This document shows, in pieces, positions 12,482 through 21,311 of a stretch of 64,000 bases of DNA. The stretch lies in contig NZ_LLYA01000155.1 of assembly GCF_001440415.1 (NCBI RefSeq), positions 36,461 to 100,460 on the forward strand. The letters run 5' to 3'. The position numbers were made by a program, and so were the translations under genes. Positions within the stretch are counted from its first letter, which is position 1; every line of letters begins with the position of its first letter. The DNA comes from Bradyrhizobium retamae (GTDB lineage: Bacteria > Pseudomonadota > Alphaproteobacteria > Rhizobiales > Xanthobacteraceae). The notes under the pieces were generated by a model that did no database searches, had not been told where the DNA came from, and worked only from the letters and a program-made list of their open reading frames with translations.

Positions 12482-12781
12482 TCAGACGGCTTCCTTGAGT
12501 TCCTTGGCTGCGCGGAACGCGACCTTTTTGCTGGCCTTGATCTGGATCGGTTCGCCGGTGGCGGGGTTGCGCCCGGTGCGGGCGGCGCGCTTGCGGACCT
12601 GGAGGATGCCGAGGCCAACGATCCTGATCCGCTCGCCCTTTTTCAGGTGTTTTGTGATCTTGCCGACCATGTCGGTCAGGATCGCCTCGGCGGCCTTTTT
12701 CGACAGATCATGTTCCTCGGCGAGAGCTGCTGCCAGATGCTTCAGTGTGATGGTGGCTGGAGCCGCCGCTTTCTTCGCCAT
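12482..12781 (-). CDS. HU family DNA-binding protein
   Basis: 99 residues. A histone-like protein that bends and compacts DNA as a dimer. The HU/IHF fold is recognised by the N-terminal helices, the GLGILQVRKRAARTGRNPATGEPIQIKASKKVAFR segment containing the Pro-tipped DNA-intercalating arm (RNPATGEP), and the C-terminal helix KELKEAV. A short Ala/Lys leader (MAKKAAAPATITL) extends the N-terminus compared with E. coli HU. HU genes usually follow lon directly; here about 3.9 kb lie between lon and HU and HU is on the opposite strand. Confidence 0.93.
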   Translation of the reverse strand: MAKKAAAPATITLKHLAAALAEEHDLSKKAAEAILTDMVGKITKHLKKGERIRIVGLGILQVRKRAARTGRNPATGEPIQIKASKKVAFRAAKELKEAV

Positions 12782-13103
12782 GTCTGGCCCTCCTCATTGG
12801 TTGAATGGCTTTGAGCGCGTTCGTCGATGCCGGTCCGCGCGGGGAAAATGCGTTCGTGGTGACTTGAAATCCGCGGTTCCGGTACGACCGGAGCGGAGAG
12901 GATTTCAAGAAACCCAAGCGTAGCAGGCCTTAAACGATTCGGATAATCGCCGCCGGCGCTGTTTTACCTGAAATCAGGCCGTTATTTGCACAGGAATCGC
13001 AGAAGCGCCCGTCTGACGCGGGGATTCGCAACGTCCTTGACTAAGCGGGAGCGGGCCTTTATGCCGTCGGTTCTGCGCGGATCAGGATCTGATTACGGCA
13101 TCC
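12782..13103. other. Intergenic region between HU and tRNA-Asp, no gene seen
   Basis: 322 nt with no convincing reading frame. It should hold the divergent promoters for HU (minus) and tRNA-Asp (plus). AT-richer blocks occur around 12930-12990, but I see no unambiguous -35/-10 pair. Confidence 0.45.
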
Positions 13104-13180
13104 GCGGGAGTAGCTCAGTTGGTTAGAGCGCCGCCCTGTCACGGCGGAGGCCGCGGGTTCGAGTCCCGTCTCTCGCGCCA
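13104..13180 (+). tRNA. tRNA-Asp (anticodon GUC)
   Basis: Acceptor GCGGGAG (13104-13110) pairs with CTCTCGC (13170-13176), followed by G and CCA. Anticodon arm CCGCC-CTGTCAC-GGCGG gives GTC. The T-arm CGGGTTCGAGTCCCG is intact. Its 3' portion recurs 1404 bp downstream at 14533-14584. Confidence 0.96.
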
Positions 13181-13214
13181 TTTTCTCGATGGCTTAGCTG
13201 GTTCCCGTTTTTGG

Positions 13215-13249
13215 AAAAGTATTTCCATAGGCTCCGCGGAAATACTTTT
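13215..13249. repeat. Perfect 12-bp inverted repeat after tRNA-Asp (possible terminator)
   Basis: AAAAGTATTTCC (13215-13226) and GGAAATACTTTT (13238-13249) are perfect inverted copies with an 11 nt loop. It lies 35 nt past tRNA-Asp and ends in TTTT, so it may terminate the tRNA transcript. It is notably AT-rich for this genome. Confidence 0.6.
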
Positions 13250-13411
13250 GGCTGGGTTTTGTTCTATTGAATCCCGACCTTTCGGTTTACAAAACCCGTA
13301 GTGCGATTTGTGCCAGCATTTTTCCCCGTCCGGGCCTGGCGGGTTTTGGCCTGAACTGTCAGGTAGCGCTGCCGAACCACCGCATCTAATGATCGATGGA
13401 TGAGGCGCCCG

Positions 13412-14215
13412 TTAGTTGCCGACATAAATCGGCAGGCGGCCTTCCGCCTCGGCTTTGCGCCCCTCCAGAAAGTCGTTCGTGCGATATAGCGCGCCATATT
13501 GTGCATCGAGTTCGCGGTAGGCTGCGTTCTCTGCCCCATCTATCGCTAGGTGCGCTGATGCGAGCGTCGTTCGGATGCCGAGCGGCGCGCAGCCAGCGAC
13601 CCGTTCCGCGATCTCGATACCAAGAGCAAGCGCCTTCTCGCGGTCAGGCGCGATCTCCTGAACGACCCCAATGCGGCGCGCTTCGTCCGCTCCCCAATGG
13701 TCGCCCGTCAGCATGTATCTCATCGCGTTCGCCCAACCTGCCTCGCGGACGAACCTCACCGTCGCACCACCACCCGGAAAGCGGCCATGAGTGTTTTCAT
13801 CCTGGCCGAATCGAGCATCGGCGGCAGCGATCCGGATATCTGCGGTGAGCAGGAGTTCATGCCCCATGTTCCATGTATCGCCATGCGCGACCACAATCAG
13901 CGGCTTGCTCAGGCACTTGATCTTTCCGAGGGGATCCAGCTCTCCTTCGACGAGTGTGGTCGGCTTTCCAGTCTTGGCAAGCTCCGTGAATGCGTCGACA
14001 TCAACGCCGCGCGAGAAGTTTTCGCCCTGCCCAAAAAGGACGGCCGCTCTCAGCGAACTATCGTGATCGTAGTCGTAATAGACTTTTGCAAGAGCATGAT
14101 ATGCCTCGGGGTCAATACGATTGTGAGCGTAAGGTCGGTTGATCCCGATCAGAAGGATACGTCCTCGACGTTCGATCGTGATCTTAGCGCCGCTTTCGGT
14201 GCATCCATCGTCCAT
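13412..14215 (-). CDS. Enoyl-CoA hydratase/isomerase (crotonase) family protein
   Basis: 267 residues from ATG 14215, chosen because AAAGGACAC lies just upstream; a GTG at 14236 would add seven residues. Crotonase-fold enzymes stabilise a thioester enolate with an oxyanion hole. The CoA-binding start (LLIGINRPYAHNRID) and the second oxyanion segment (AHGDTWNMGHELLLTADIRIA) are recognisable. The usual catalytic glutamates cannot be placed with confidence, so hydratase versus isomerase activity is open. The gene is the only one between tRNA-Asp and a partial tRNA-Asp copy, which suggests it arrived in an integrating element. Confidence 0.85.
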   Translation of the reverse strand: MDDGCTESGAKITIERRGRILLIGINRPYAHNRIDPEAYHALAKVYYDYDHDSSLRAAVLFGQGENFSRGVDVDAFTELAKTGKPTTLVEGELDPLGKIKCLSKPLIVVAHGDTWNMGHELLLTADIRIAAADARFGQDENTHGRFPGGGATVRFVREAGWANAMRYMLTGDHWGADEARRIGVVQEIAPDREKALALGIEIAERVAGCAPLGIRTTLASAHLAIDGAENAAYRELDAQYGALYRTNDFLEGRKAEAEGRLPIYVGN

Positions 14216-14532
14216 TGTCGTGTCCTTTAACTTCACGTTGACCGCGGTAAATCAACAAGGCGAACGGCCCCGGCGCACTTTAACCGGGGCCGCCCACTCC
14301 CGGCTGGGGCTTGGGGGCTATAAAGCCGGAAGCGCGGATTCGACTCTTTGGGGAACTTCAGGTTCCATGCCCACCCTAATTTCAGTTCCCCGAGCGTCCT
14401 CAGGACAACACCGATATTTGGCTATTTGGCTGCCGCCTCGGTTGGCCCTCCGGAACAGCGAAATACTTTCGGTCATCTTGACGCAATGTGGGCCTCAAAT
14501 AGTCTTGCCGCTCATTGATTTTGCTGGCTTTT

Positions 14533-14584
14533 CGCCGCCCTGTCACGGCGGAGGCCGCGGATTCGAGTCCCGTCTCTCGCGCCA
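14533..14584 (+). pseudogene. Partial tRNA-Asp copy (3' portion), likely attachment-site duplication
   Basis: 52 nt repeat of tRNA-Asp positions 13129-13180, from the anticodon stem through CCA, with a single G-to-A difference in the T-stem (GCGGATTCGAG against GCGGGTTCGAG). The 5' half with the acceptor and D-arm is absent, so it cannot make a tRNA. Similarity continues weakly past CCA (ATTT, then CGATGGCTT). A duplicated tRNA 3' end is the classical scar of tyrosine-recombinase integration into a tRNA gene. Confidence 0.9.
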
Positions 14585-14626
14585 TTTCCCGATGGCTTGA
14601 CGTTGATCTCCGAGACTGCCGCAAAC

Positions 14627-14657
14627 AAAGAGGCCGCCCGAGGGCGGCCGTTTTTAT
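14627..14657. terminator. Bidirectional terminator hairpin
   Basis: GGCCGCCC (14632-14639) pairs perfectly with GGGCGGCC (14642-14649), followed by GTTTTT on the plus strand and preceded by AACAAAGA. It lies downstream of the minus-strand small membrane protein gene (stop at 14678), and could also stop plus-strand transcription. Confidence 0.8.
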
Positions 14658-14677
14658 TCCAACGATATCGATATCGC

Positions 14678-14872
14678 TTAACGGACCGTCGAGGTGTTCG
14701 AGCTGGTGACGACGACCGGCTTGCCCGCTTTTACGACCTGGGCAGTCTGGCTGTACTCCGAACCGGTCCGAGCCGAAATGCCGAAGGCCGCAACCGCGAT
14801 ACCGGCCACCAATGCGACAACCACGATCTTCAGGTGGGTACTGCGATCCGCCGAGTGAAAGGAGTGGTTCAT
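14678..14872 (-). CDS. Small single-pass membrane protein of unknown function
   Basis: 64 residues from ATG 14872, preceded on its strand by a strong site GGGAGGCATCAC; an upstream in-frame ATG at 14959 lacks such a site. A hydrophilic N-terminus with several His (MNHSFHSADRSTHLK) is followed by one hydrophobic segment (IVVVALVAGIAVAAFGI, about residues 16-32) and a short polar tail rich in Ser, Thr and Val. Topology is probably one membrane helix. Similar small proteins occur in Bradyrhizobium, but no function is known to me. It has its own terminator. Confidence 0.7.
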   Translation of the reverse strand: MNHSFHSADRSTHLKIVVVALVAGIAVAAFGISARTGSEYSQTAQVVKAGKPVVVTSSNTSTVR

Positions 14873-15122
14873 GTGATGCCTCCCGGACGCCTTTGGCGTC
14901 CTGTGTTGGAAAGAGACGTACGCCCCGTCTGTTTCAGGATCGTTTCGCGGTTTCGGCAAAATGGTTTCATTCGGCTCGTTTTTGGCCGGTTTTTCGCCCG
15001 ATTATCCGTGATGTAGATCACATATAGACCACGCGGCCGGGATCGAGCGCGGCTCACACCGGGGCTAGCGGATCAAAACAACAATAAAAACAAAGGGAAG
15101 GGCCGGTGGCGACCGGATTGGA

Positions 15123-16412
15123 TCAGCTCGCCTGCTGGATGTCGCCGCGAATCGTCCGGGCCGCCCAGATGAACAACAGGGAGCCCAGCGTGGTCGTGAC
15201 CGCGGCCGACAGCAGCGAATACCGCACGGCCTCCGCGCCAAAATCGACCTTCAAGGTGTCGTTGAGCATGCCGACGGCGAGCGGACCGACGCCCTGGCCA
15301 AAGCAGGTCGCGGTCAGCAGCACGATCGCCGACGCTAGCGCCCGCATGCTCGACCTGGCGACGGTCTGCGCCACCGCAAAGATCGGCCCGAGATGGAAGC
15401 CGACCAGGAATGAGGTCAGCGCAGCGCCGCGACCATGGTGGTGAAGTCGGGCGTCAGCATGCACAGCGCAAACACCGGGCCCGCAAGGCCCGACATGATC
15501 GCGGGCGCCCATAATCCCAGCGGTCATCTCGGCGGCCGACCAGCGCGACCACGAGACCGCCGACCAGCGTGCCCGCCATCCCGCTCAGGCCCTTGAAGGT
15601 GCCCGCATAGGTGCCGATCTCGGCGCTGGAGAGATGATGCACGCGTGCCAGGAACGGCGGAATCCAGGCTGATGTGGCGTAATTGGTGTAGCTCGTCAGG
15701 CAAACCCGATCAGCACGATGACAAAGGTCCGTTGAGAGGCGAGGAAGCCGAGCGTCGGCCCGATCGGTTCCGGCTTGAATGTTTCCGCCATCGCGCCGCG
15801 CTTTGGTTCAGCGACGGTCAGCCACAGCACGGCAGCGAGCGCGAGGCCGGGCAGGCCGGCGGTATAGAACGCCATGCGCCAGCCGTAGTGCTGGTTGACG
15901 TAGCCGCCGATGAAATAGCCGAGAAAAACGCCGAGATAGGTACCGATGGCATAGATGCCGAGCGCGCGCGGGCGTTCGTTCTTGCTGAAGAGATCGGCGA
16001 TGATCGACTGCGAGGCCGGCGTGCCGCCAGATTCACCGATGCCGACACCGATCCGCGAGAACGCCAGAGTGGCCACGCTTTGGGCCGTGCCGCAAAACAC
16101 CGTCATCGCGCTTCAGAACGCCAGCGCGATTGCGACGATGTTACGACGGTTGAAGCGGTCGGCGATGCGCGCGATCGGGATGCCGAGCAGCGAATAGAAC
16201 AGCACGAAGCCGAAGCCCGCCAGCAGCCCCATCGTGGTGTCGCTGAGCGCGAATTCCTTTTTGATCGGCTCGGTCAGAACGTTGAAGATGGTGCGGTCGA
16301 GGAAGTTCAGCGCGTAGATGACGGTCAACAGCGCGAGCACGTAATAGCGTCGGAGCGAGGGCCTTGCGGTGGCTTCCACTTGAGCGGCCGCCTGCGGCGC
16401 GACATCAACCAT
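15123..16412 (-). pseudogene. Decayed MFS transporter gene
   Basis: The original start is ATG 16412 (MVDVAPQAAAQVEATARP), followed by MFS helix 1 (YYVLALLTVIYALNFLDR) and the GIPIARIADRFNRRN loop. The frame is interrupted by a TGA at 16113-16115 where Trp is expected (AIALAF-stop-SAMTVFCG, same frame on both sides). A one-base loss lies near 15700, after IVLIGFA. At least two further frame changes lie around 15500-15540 and 15415-15430. The remaining pieces still show MFS sequence (GIGESGGTPASQS, FLVGFHLGPIFAVAQT). It sits just downstream of the Rieske oxygenase gene, so it probably once imported that enzyme's aromatic substrate. Confidence 0.88.
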
Positions 16413-16450
16413 GCTTTCCCCTGAATGTTCTTTTTTGCTGAAGCTGCCGC

Positions 16451-17641
16451 TCACGCCTCGCGAATGAAATTGCCCGCCTCGAATTCGACCGGCGGCGCGG
16501 TTGAATCGAAGGAGACGCCGATCGGATCGCGGCCGGCGGCGATCGCTGCGAGTTGCTCGCTCAGCATCCGCCGGATCATCAGGATGCCGCGGTCGCTCTG
16601 GCCGAAATGCTCTTCCGAATGCAGCGTCACCGGGCCCTGGCCGACCTGCGCCTCGTAATCGCCGGGGAATTGCTGGTGCTCCTGTTCGGTCATCTCCCAC
16701 CAGAACTTGCCGTTGAATTTCGAGCGCATCCTTCCGATGTCGCCTGAATTCTTCACCCGGCCTGCGACGTAGATGCGGAAGGACGTATCGTCGATCGGCA
16801 GCGTCCAGCCGATCGACTCGACGCGGGCGAATTGCGCGACCCGCGGATTGGCCACGACGCGCAGCGTGGGGAGGGCGGCTTCGGTCACCCGATAAAACAC
16901 CTTGCCGTCGTCCTGATGCCGGATCGAGCGCACGGTGACGCCGCGCGGCGACATCTCGAACTTCACTTGCGGCATCGAGGCCATCAATTCAGTGAATTGC
17001 GGGCCCGAGAACGATCCGTGCAGCACCGGCACATGGTAGGGATCGACGACGTTCTCGAAATGCTGCAGCCAGTTGCAGGGGATCACGGCCGGACCGCCGC
17101 CGCCGATCGATGAATCGTCCGCCTCGACGAACTCGCCATCGTCCATGTTCTCCAGGCATTCGTAGCGCGGCAGCACCGGTTCTTTCTCGTCCGGCCCCAG
17201 ATAGGCGAAGATCAGGCCGTAGCGTTCCTCGACCGGATACCAGGGCTGCCGCACCTTGTCCTTGAACAGGCCACCCTCGGGCTCGCAGGGCTGTTCTAGG
17301 CAACGGCCCTCGGTGTCGAACTTCCAGCCGTGATAGCAGCAGCGGATGCCGTCTTCTTCGACCTTGCCGTAATAGAGCGTCGTGCCGCGATGGCAGCAGC
17401 GGGCGTGTAGCAGCCCGACATGGGCATGCCGGTCGCGAAACAACACCAGGTCCTCGCCGAGCACGCGCACTTTTCTGGGGATATTGGTGCCGTCGGACAC
17501 GAGCCCGATCGGGTGCCAGTAGCGCCGCAGCAATTCGCCCATTGGCGTGCCGCGGCCGACCGAGGTCAGCTCGGTCCGGGTCGTCGATGGCTTCATGGCG
17601 TAACCAGTCCCGAGATCGCGATCCCGCTGCGTAATGGTCAT
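16451..17641 (-). CDS. Rieske non-heme iron aromatic-ring oxygenase, large subunit
   Basis: 396 residues from ATG 17641 (MTITQRDRDLGTGYAMKPS); the much longer upstream open frame overlaps the MarR gene and is not coding. The Rieske [2Fe-2S] motif is C-x-H (CCHRG) followed by C-x2-H (CCYHGW) near residues 85-110. The catalytic iron site is NVVDPYHVPVLHGSF (D-x2-H-x4-H). It resembles the single-component-type oxygenases acting on phthalate, vanillate or related aromatics, which need a separate reductase not seen here. It is divergent from a MarR regulator and followed by the broken MFS gene, so it looks like part of an aromatic-compound degradation locus. The exact substrate is unknown. Confidence 0.9.
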   Translation of the reverse strand: MTITQRDRDLGTGYAMKPSTTRTELTSVGRGTPMGELLRRYWHPIGLVSDGTNIPRKVRVLGEDLVLFRDRHAHVGLLHARCCHRGTTLYYGKVEEDGIRCCYHGWKFDTEGRCLEQPCEPEGGLFKDKVRQPWYPVEERYGLIFAYLGPDEKEPVLPRYECLENMDDGEFVEADDSSIGGGGPAVIPCNWLQHFENVVDPYHVPVLHGSFSGPQFTELMASMPQVKFEMSPRGVTVRSIRHQDDGKVFYRVTEAALPTLRVVANPRVAQFARVESIGWTLPIDDTSFRIYVAGRVKNSGDIGRMRSKFNGKFWWEMTEQEHQQFPGDYEAQVGQGPVTLHSEEHFGQSDRGILMIRRMLSEQLAAIAAGRDPIGVSFDSTAPPVEFEAGNFIREA

Positions 17642-17730
17642 GCCGTTTTCCTCCCGCCGCGGCTTTGGTGCGGCGGTCATTCGACTTGTTTTAGGAAGTG
17701 AAATGCAGATCGATGACAATATCAACGATT

Positions 17731-17747
17731 TCGATAGAACTATTCGA
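17731..17747. promoter_or_regulatory. Possible MarR operator in the divergent promoter region
   Basis: TCGATAG-AA-CTATTCGA is an imperfect inverted repeat (one extra T in the right arm) in the 186 nt gap between the Rieske oxygenase and marR-like genes. ATTCGATG also recurs directly at about 17743 and 17756. MarR proteins usually bind such sites in their own divergent promoter. No footprint data, so tentative. Confidence 0.3.
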
Positions 17748-17827
17748 TGACCCCATTCGATGGGCTTATCTGATGATCGTTCTCGATGGTCCTTGGCACC
17801 GGCACGCTTTGTTGGCAGAGGTTGCAA

Positions 17828-18343
17828 ATGAGCCGGAAGCCGGAAAAGCAGACCGCGGCATCGCCTGCGGCCGCCGATGTCGCGGAGTTGGCGCCGATCA
17901 CCGCGATGATGTCGTCGCGGCTGATGGTGCTGGCCAATCTGCTCAAGCGCGGCGCGATCCTGCGCTACAAGCGGCTGGCGGGCTTGTCCTCGGTGGAATT
18001 CGGCCTGGTGGCCTCGCTGGGGCGGCGGCCGCCGATGAGCGTTATCCGGCTTGCGGAGGCGGTCGGCATGGACAAGGGCCAGATCAGCCGGGCGCTGGCG
18101 GAACTGGTCGCCCGCAAGCTGGTCGCCAAGGCGGTCAACCCGCGGGACAACCGCGAGACGCTGGTTTGCCTGACCAAGGCGGGGCTGGCCGCCCATGATG
18201 CAATTGTGGCAGGGGCGCAGGAGCGTAACCGGCGCCTGCTGGAACAGCTCGGCAAGGAAGAGCTGGCGGTGCTGTTCGACCAGATCGATCGCCTGACCGA
18301 CACGGCCGCCCAAATGCTCGCCGACGAAAAGGATTTGAAGTGA
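17828..18343 (+). CDS. MarR family transcriptional regulator
   Basis: 171 residues from ATG 17828 (MSRKPEKQTAASPAAAD); an ATG at 17786 would add 14 residues without a better ribosome-binding site. The winged helix-turn-helix is visible as LSSVEFGLVASLGRRPPMSVIRLAEAVGMDKGQISR followed by the wing (KAVNPRDNRETLVCLT). MarR proteins act as dimers and usually release DNA on binding an aromatic ligand. Its divergent orientation to the Rieske oxygenase suggests it controls that gene. It is followed by a GC-rich hairpin at about 18363-18385 without a T-run, then by nuoA. Confidence 0.88.
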   Translation: MSRKPEKQTAASPAAADVAELAPITAMMSSRLMVLANLLKRGAILRYKRLAGLSSVEFGLVASLGRRPPMSVIRLAEAVGMDKGQISRALAELVARKLVAKAVNPRDNRETLVCLTKAGLAAHDAIVAGAQERNRRLLEQLGKEELAVLFDQIDRLTDTAAQMLADEKDLK

Positions 18344-18542
18344 AAATTTGGGCACCATGCCGCCCGACCCGCGTTGGTCGGGCGAGGCAGGAACGCAACA
18401 CTTTTTCGGGTTCTGCCGACACGTCAACGGCGGACGGAGACGTGAAACCGGCTCGTCTTGCGCCCTCTGTTGCGCTGCGCTAAGCCAAGAATAATTCCAA
18501 TTAACGAATCTGCGGCCAAATCCGCAGGAAAAGGCACCGCCG

Positions 18543-18908
18543 ATGAACGGCATCCTGCAAGATTACCTGCCACTTGTGGTCTTTATCGGGGTGGCGAGCC
18601 TGATCGGTCTGGCGCTCCTGATCGCACCGTTCCTGGTCGCGTTCCAGCAGCCGGACCCGGAAAAGCTCTCCGCTTATGAATGCGGATTCAACGCATTCGA
18701 CGATGCCCGCATGAAGTTCGACGTCCGCTTCTATCTGGTTGCGATCCTCTTCATCATCTTCGACCTCGAAGTGGCGTTCCTGTTCCCGTGGGCGGTGGCG
18801 TTCGGCAAGTTAGGGGCCACCGGCTTCTGGTCCATGATGGTGTTCCTTGCTGTCCTCACGGTCGGCTTTGCTTATGAGTGGAAGAAAGGCGCGCTCGAAT
18901 GGGATTGA
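18543..18908 (+). CDS. nuoA: NADH-quinone oxidoreductase subunit A
   Basis: 121 residues, three transmembrane helices. Membrane-arm subunit of complex I near the quinone site. The family signature [39 protein letters not shown] contains the conserved acidic residues and the exposed Cys. It is the first gene of the nuo operon, so the promoter should lie in the 199 nt gap after the MarR gene. It overlaps nuoB by 10 nt. Confidence 0.97.
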   Translation: MNGILQDYLPLVVFIGVASLIGLALLIAPFLVAFQQPDPEKLSAYECGFNAFDDARMKFDVRFYLVAILFIIFDLEVAFLFPWAVAFGKLGATGFWSMMVFLAVLTVGFAYEWKKGALEWD

Positions 18909-19489
18909 GCCCGACAACTATAGGCTCTTCGCCCGCGATCGCGCAGGCACCAAAGGGCATTCTCGATCCCTCGACCGGCAAGCCGGTCGGGGCCAACGAC
19001 CCGTTCTTCCTCGAGGTCAATCACGAGCTTTCCGACAAAGGGTTCTTCGTTGCCGCCGCCGACGATCTGATCACCTGGGCGCGCACCGGCTCGTTGATGT
19101 GGATGACGTTCGGCCTCGCCTGCTGCGCGGTCGAGATGATGCAGGTGTCGATGCCGCGCTACGACGTCGAGCGCTTCGGCTTTGCGCCGCGCGCGTCGCC
19201 GCGCCAATCCGACGTGATGATCGTGGCGGGCACGCTGACCAACAAGATGGCGCCGGCGCTGCGCAAGGTCTACGACCAGATGCCCGAGCCGCGCTACGTG
19301 ATCTCGATGGGGTCGTGCGCCAATGGCGGCGGCTACTATCACTACTCGTACTCGGTGGTGCGCGGCTGCGACCGCATCGTGCCGATCGACATCTACGTGC
19401 CCGGATGCCCGCCCACGGCGGAGGCGCTGCTCTACGGCATATTGCTGTTGCAGAAGAAGATCCGGCGCATCGGGACCATCGAACGCTAA
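18899..19489 (+). CDS. nuoB: NADH-quinone oxidoreductase subunit B
   Basis: 196 residues from ATG 18899, which overlaps the end of nuoA; an ATG at 18878 in the same frame is less likely. The subunit carries cluster N2 that reduces quinone. The ligands are the tandem cysteines in [10 protein letters not shown], the Cys in MGSCANGGG, and the Cys in [14 protein letters not shown]. All are present. Peripheral-arm subunit contacting NuoA, NuoD and NuoH. Confidence 0.97.
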   Translation: MGLSPTTIGSSPAIAQAPKGILDPSTGKPVGANDPFFLEVNHELSDKGFFVAAADDLITWARTGSLMWMTFGLACCAVEMMQVSMPRYDVERFGFAPRASPRQSDVMIVAGTLTNKMAPALRKVYDQMPEPRYVISMGSCANGGGYYHYSYSVVRGCDRIVPIDIYVPGCPPTAEALLYGILLLQKKIRRIGTIER

Positions 19490-19500
19490 GGTTTTAGGTA

Positions 19501-20112
19501 ATGGACGACGGCAAGCTCGACACCCTTGGGCAGACGATTGTTAGCGCGCTTCCGGGCGCGGCCACTGCCCATACGGTCGCGTTCAACCAGCTCACCGTCA
19601 CGGTCGAGGCGAGCAAGATCGTCGAGGTCGTCAAGTATCTGCGCGACGATCCCTTATTGCGGTTTGTCAACTTCACGGACGTGACGGCGGTGGACTATCC
19701 CAGCCGCGAGAAGCGTTTCGACGTGGTCTATCATCTGCTGTCGCCGACGCTGAACGAGCGCATCCGCCTGCGAGCGGAAGCCGACGAGACCACGCAGGTG
19801 CCCTCGATCATCGACGTGTTTCCCGGCGCCGACTGGTTCGAGCGCGAGACCTACGACCTCTACGGCGTGATCTTCACCGGCCACCCCGACATGCGGCGAC
19901 TGCTGACGGACTACGGCTTCGACGGCCATCCGCTGCGCAAGGATTTCCCGCTCACCGGATTCGTCGAGGTCCGCTACGACGACCAGGAGAAGCGGGTGCT
20001 CTACGAGCCGGTCCGCCTCAACCAGGAATTCCGCAAATTCGATTTCCTCTCGCCTTGGGAAGGCGCGGACTATCCGCTGCCCGGCGATGAGAAGGCTGAG
20101 CCGAAGGCCTGA
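19501..20112 (+). CDS. nuoC: NADH-quinone oxidoreductase subunit C
   Basis: 203 residues. The 30 kDa-type subunit of the peripheral arm. The signature [27 protein letters not shown] is intact. NuoC and NuoD are separate genes here, unlike the fused NuoCD of E. coli, as is normal for alphaproteobacteria. It starts 11 nt after nuoB and ends 2 nt before nuoD. Confidence 0.97.
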   Translation: MDDGKLDTLGQTIVSALPGAATAHTVAFNQLTVTVEASKIVEVVKYLRDDPLLRFVNFTDVTAVDYPSREKRFDVVYHLLSPTLNERIRLRAEADETTQVPSIIDVFPGADWFERETYDLYGVIFTGHPDMRRLLTDYGFDGHPLRKDFPLTGFVEVRYDDQEKRVLYEPVRLNQEFRKFDFLSPWEGADYPLPGDEKAEPKA

Positions 20113-20114
20113 CC

Positions 20115-21311
20115 ATGAACGAGCAACCGCAAAACCTTCGTAACTTTACGATCAACTTTGGGCCGCAGCATCCGGCTGCACACGGCGTGCTTCGGCTTGT
20201 GCTGGAACTCGACGGCGAAGTCGTCGAGCGCGTTGATCCGCATATCGGGCTGCTTCACCGCGGCACCGAGAAGCTGATCGAGCACAAGACCTACCTCCAG
20301 GCGATCCCGTATTTCGATCGGCTCGATTACGTCGCGCCGATGAACCAGGAGCACGCGTTCTGTCTCGCGGCGGAAAGGCTGCTTGGCATCACGGTGCCGC
20401 GACGCGGCCAATTGATCCGCGTCCTCTACTGCGAGATCGGCCGAATCCTGTCGCACCTGCTCAACGTCACCACGCAGGCGATGGACGTCGGCGCGCTGAC
20501 GCCGCCGCTGTGGGGATTTGAAGAGCGCGAAAAGCTGATGCAATTTTACGAGCGCGCCTCCGGCTCGCGCATGCATGCGGCTTATTTCCGCGTCGGCGGC
20601 GTGCACCAGGATCTGCCGCAGAAACTGATCGACGATATCGACGCCTGGTGCGATCCATTCCTGCAGGTCGTCGCCGACCTCGACACGCTGCTGACCGGCA
20701 ACCGCATCTTCAAGCAGCGCAACGTCGATATCGGCGTGGTGACGCTGCAGCAGGCCTGGGAGTGGGGCTTTTCGGGCGTGATGGTGCGCGGCTCCGGCGC
20801 GGCCTGGGACCTGCGCAAGGCGCAGCCTTACGAGTGCTATACCGAGATGGATTTCGACGTTCCGATCGGCAAGAACGGCGACTGCTACGATCGCTACCTG
20901 ATCCGCATGGAAGAGATGCGCCAGTCGGTTCGCATCATGAGGCAGTGCATCGCGAAGCTGAACTCGCCGGACGGGCAGGGGCCTGTCGTCGTCGAGGACA
21001 ACAAGATCGCGCCGCCGCGGCGCGGCGAGATGAAGCGCTCGATGGAAGCGCTGATCCACCACTTCAAGCTCTATACCGAGGGCGTGCACGTGCCGGCCGG
21101 CGAGATCTATGCCGCGGTCGAGGCGCCGAAAGGTGAGTTCGGCGTCTACCTGGTCTCTGACGGCACCAACAAACCTTACAAGTGCAAGATCCGCGCGCCG
21201 GGCTTTGCCCATCTGCAGGCGATGGATTTCATCTGCCGCGGCCATCTGCTCGCCGACGTCTCGGCCATTCTCGGCTCGCTCGACATCGTGTTCGGAGAGG
21301 TCGATCGGTGA
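20115..21311 (+). CDS. nuoD: NADH-quinone oxidoreductase subunit D
   Basis: 398 residues. The 49 kDa subunit, which forms the quinone-binding cavity with NuoB. Conserved features include [21 protein letters not shown], the [12 protein letters not shown] loop with the quinone-site His, and the C-terminal GEVDR. Its stop codon TGA shares one base with the ATG of the FkbM methyltransferase gene, suggesting translational coupling. Confidence 0.97.
   Translation: MNEQPQNLRNFTINFGPQHPAAHGVLRLVLELDGEVVERVDPHIGLLHRGTEKLIEHKTYLQAIPYFDRLDYVAPMNQEHAFCLAAERLLGITVPRRGQLIRVLYCEIGRILSHLLNVTTQAMDVGALTPPLWGFEEREKLMQFYERASGSRMHAAYFRVGGVHQDLPQKLIDDIDAWCDPFLQVVADLDTLLTGNRIFKQRNVDIGVVTLQQAWEWGFSGVMVRGSGAAWDLRKAQPYECYTEMDFDVPIGKNGDCYDRYLIRMEEMRQSVRIMRQCIAKLNSPDGQGPVVVEDNKIAPPRRGEMKRSMEALIHHFKLYTEGVHVPAGEIYAAVEAPKGEFGVYLVSDGTNKPYKCKIRAPGFAHLQAMDFICRGHLLADVSAILGSLDIVFGEVDR

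Noticed and set aside
15123..16412. MFS breaks as sequencing errors
   Set aside because: The rest of the window shows no other frame breaks, and one of the changes is a clean nonsense substitution, so genuine decay is preferred. Error cannot be fully excluded without resequencing.
17642..18553. Upstream extension of the Rieske oxygenase frame
   Set aside because: The extension runs across the divergent MarR gene and has low-complexity antisense content. The oxygenase family N-terminus begins at 17641.
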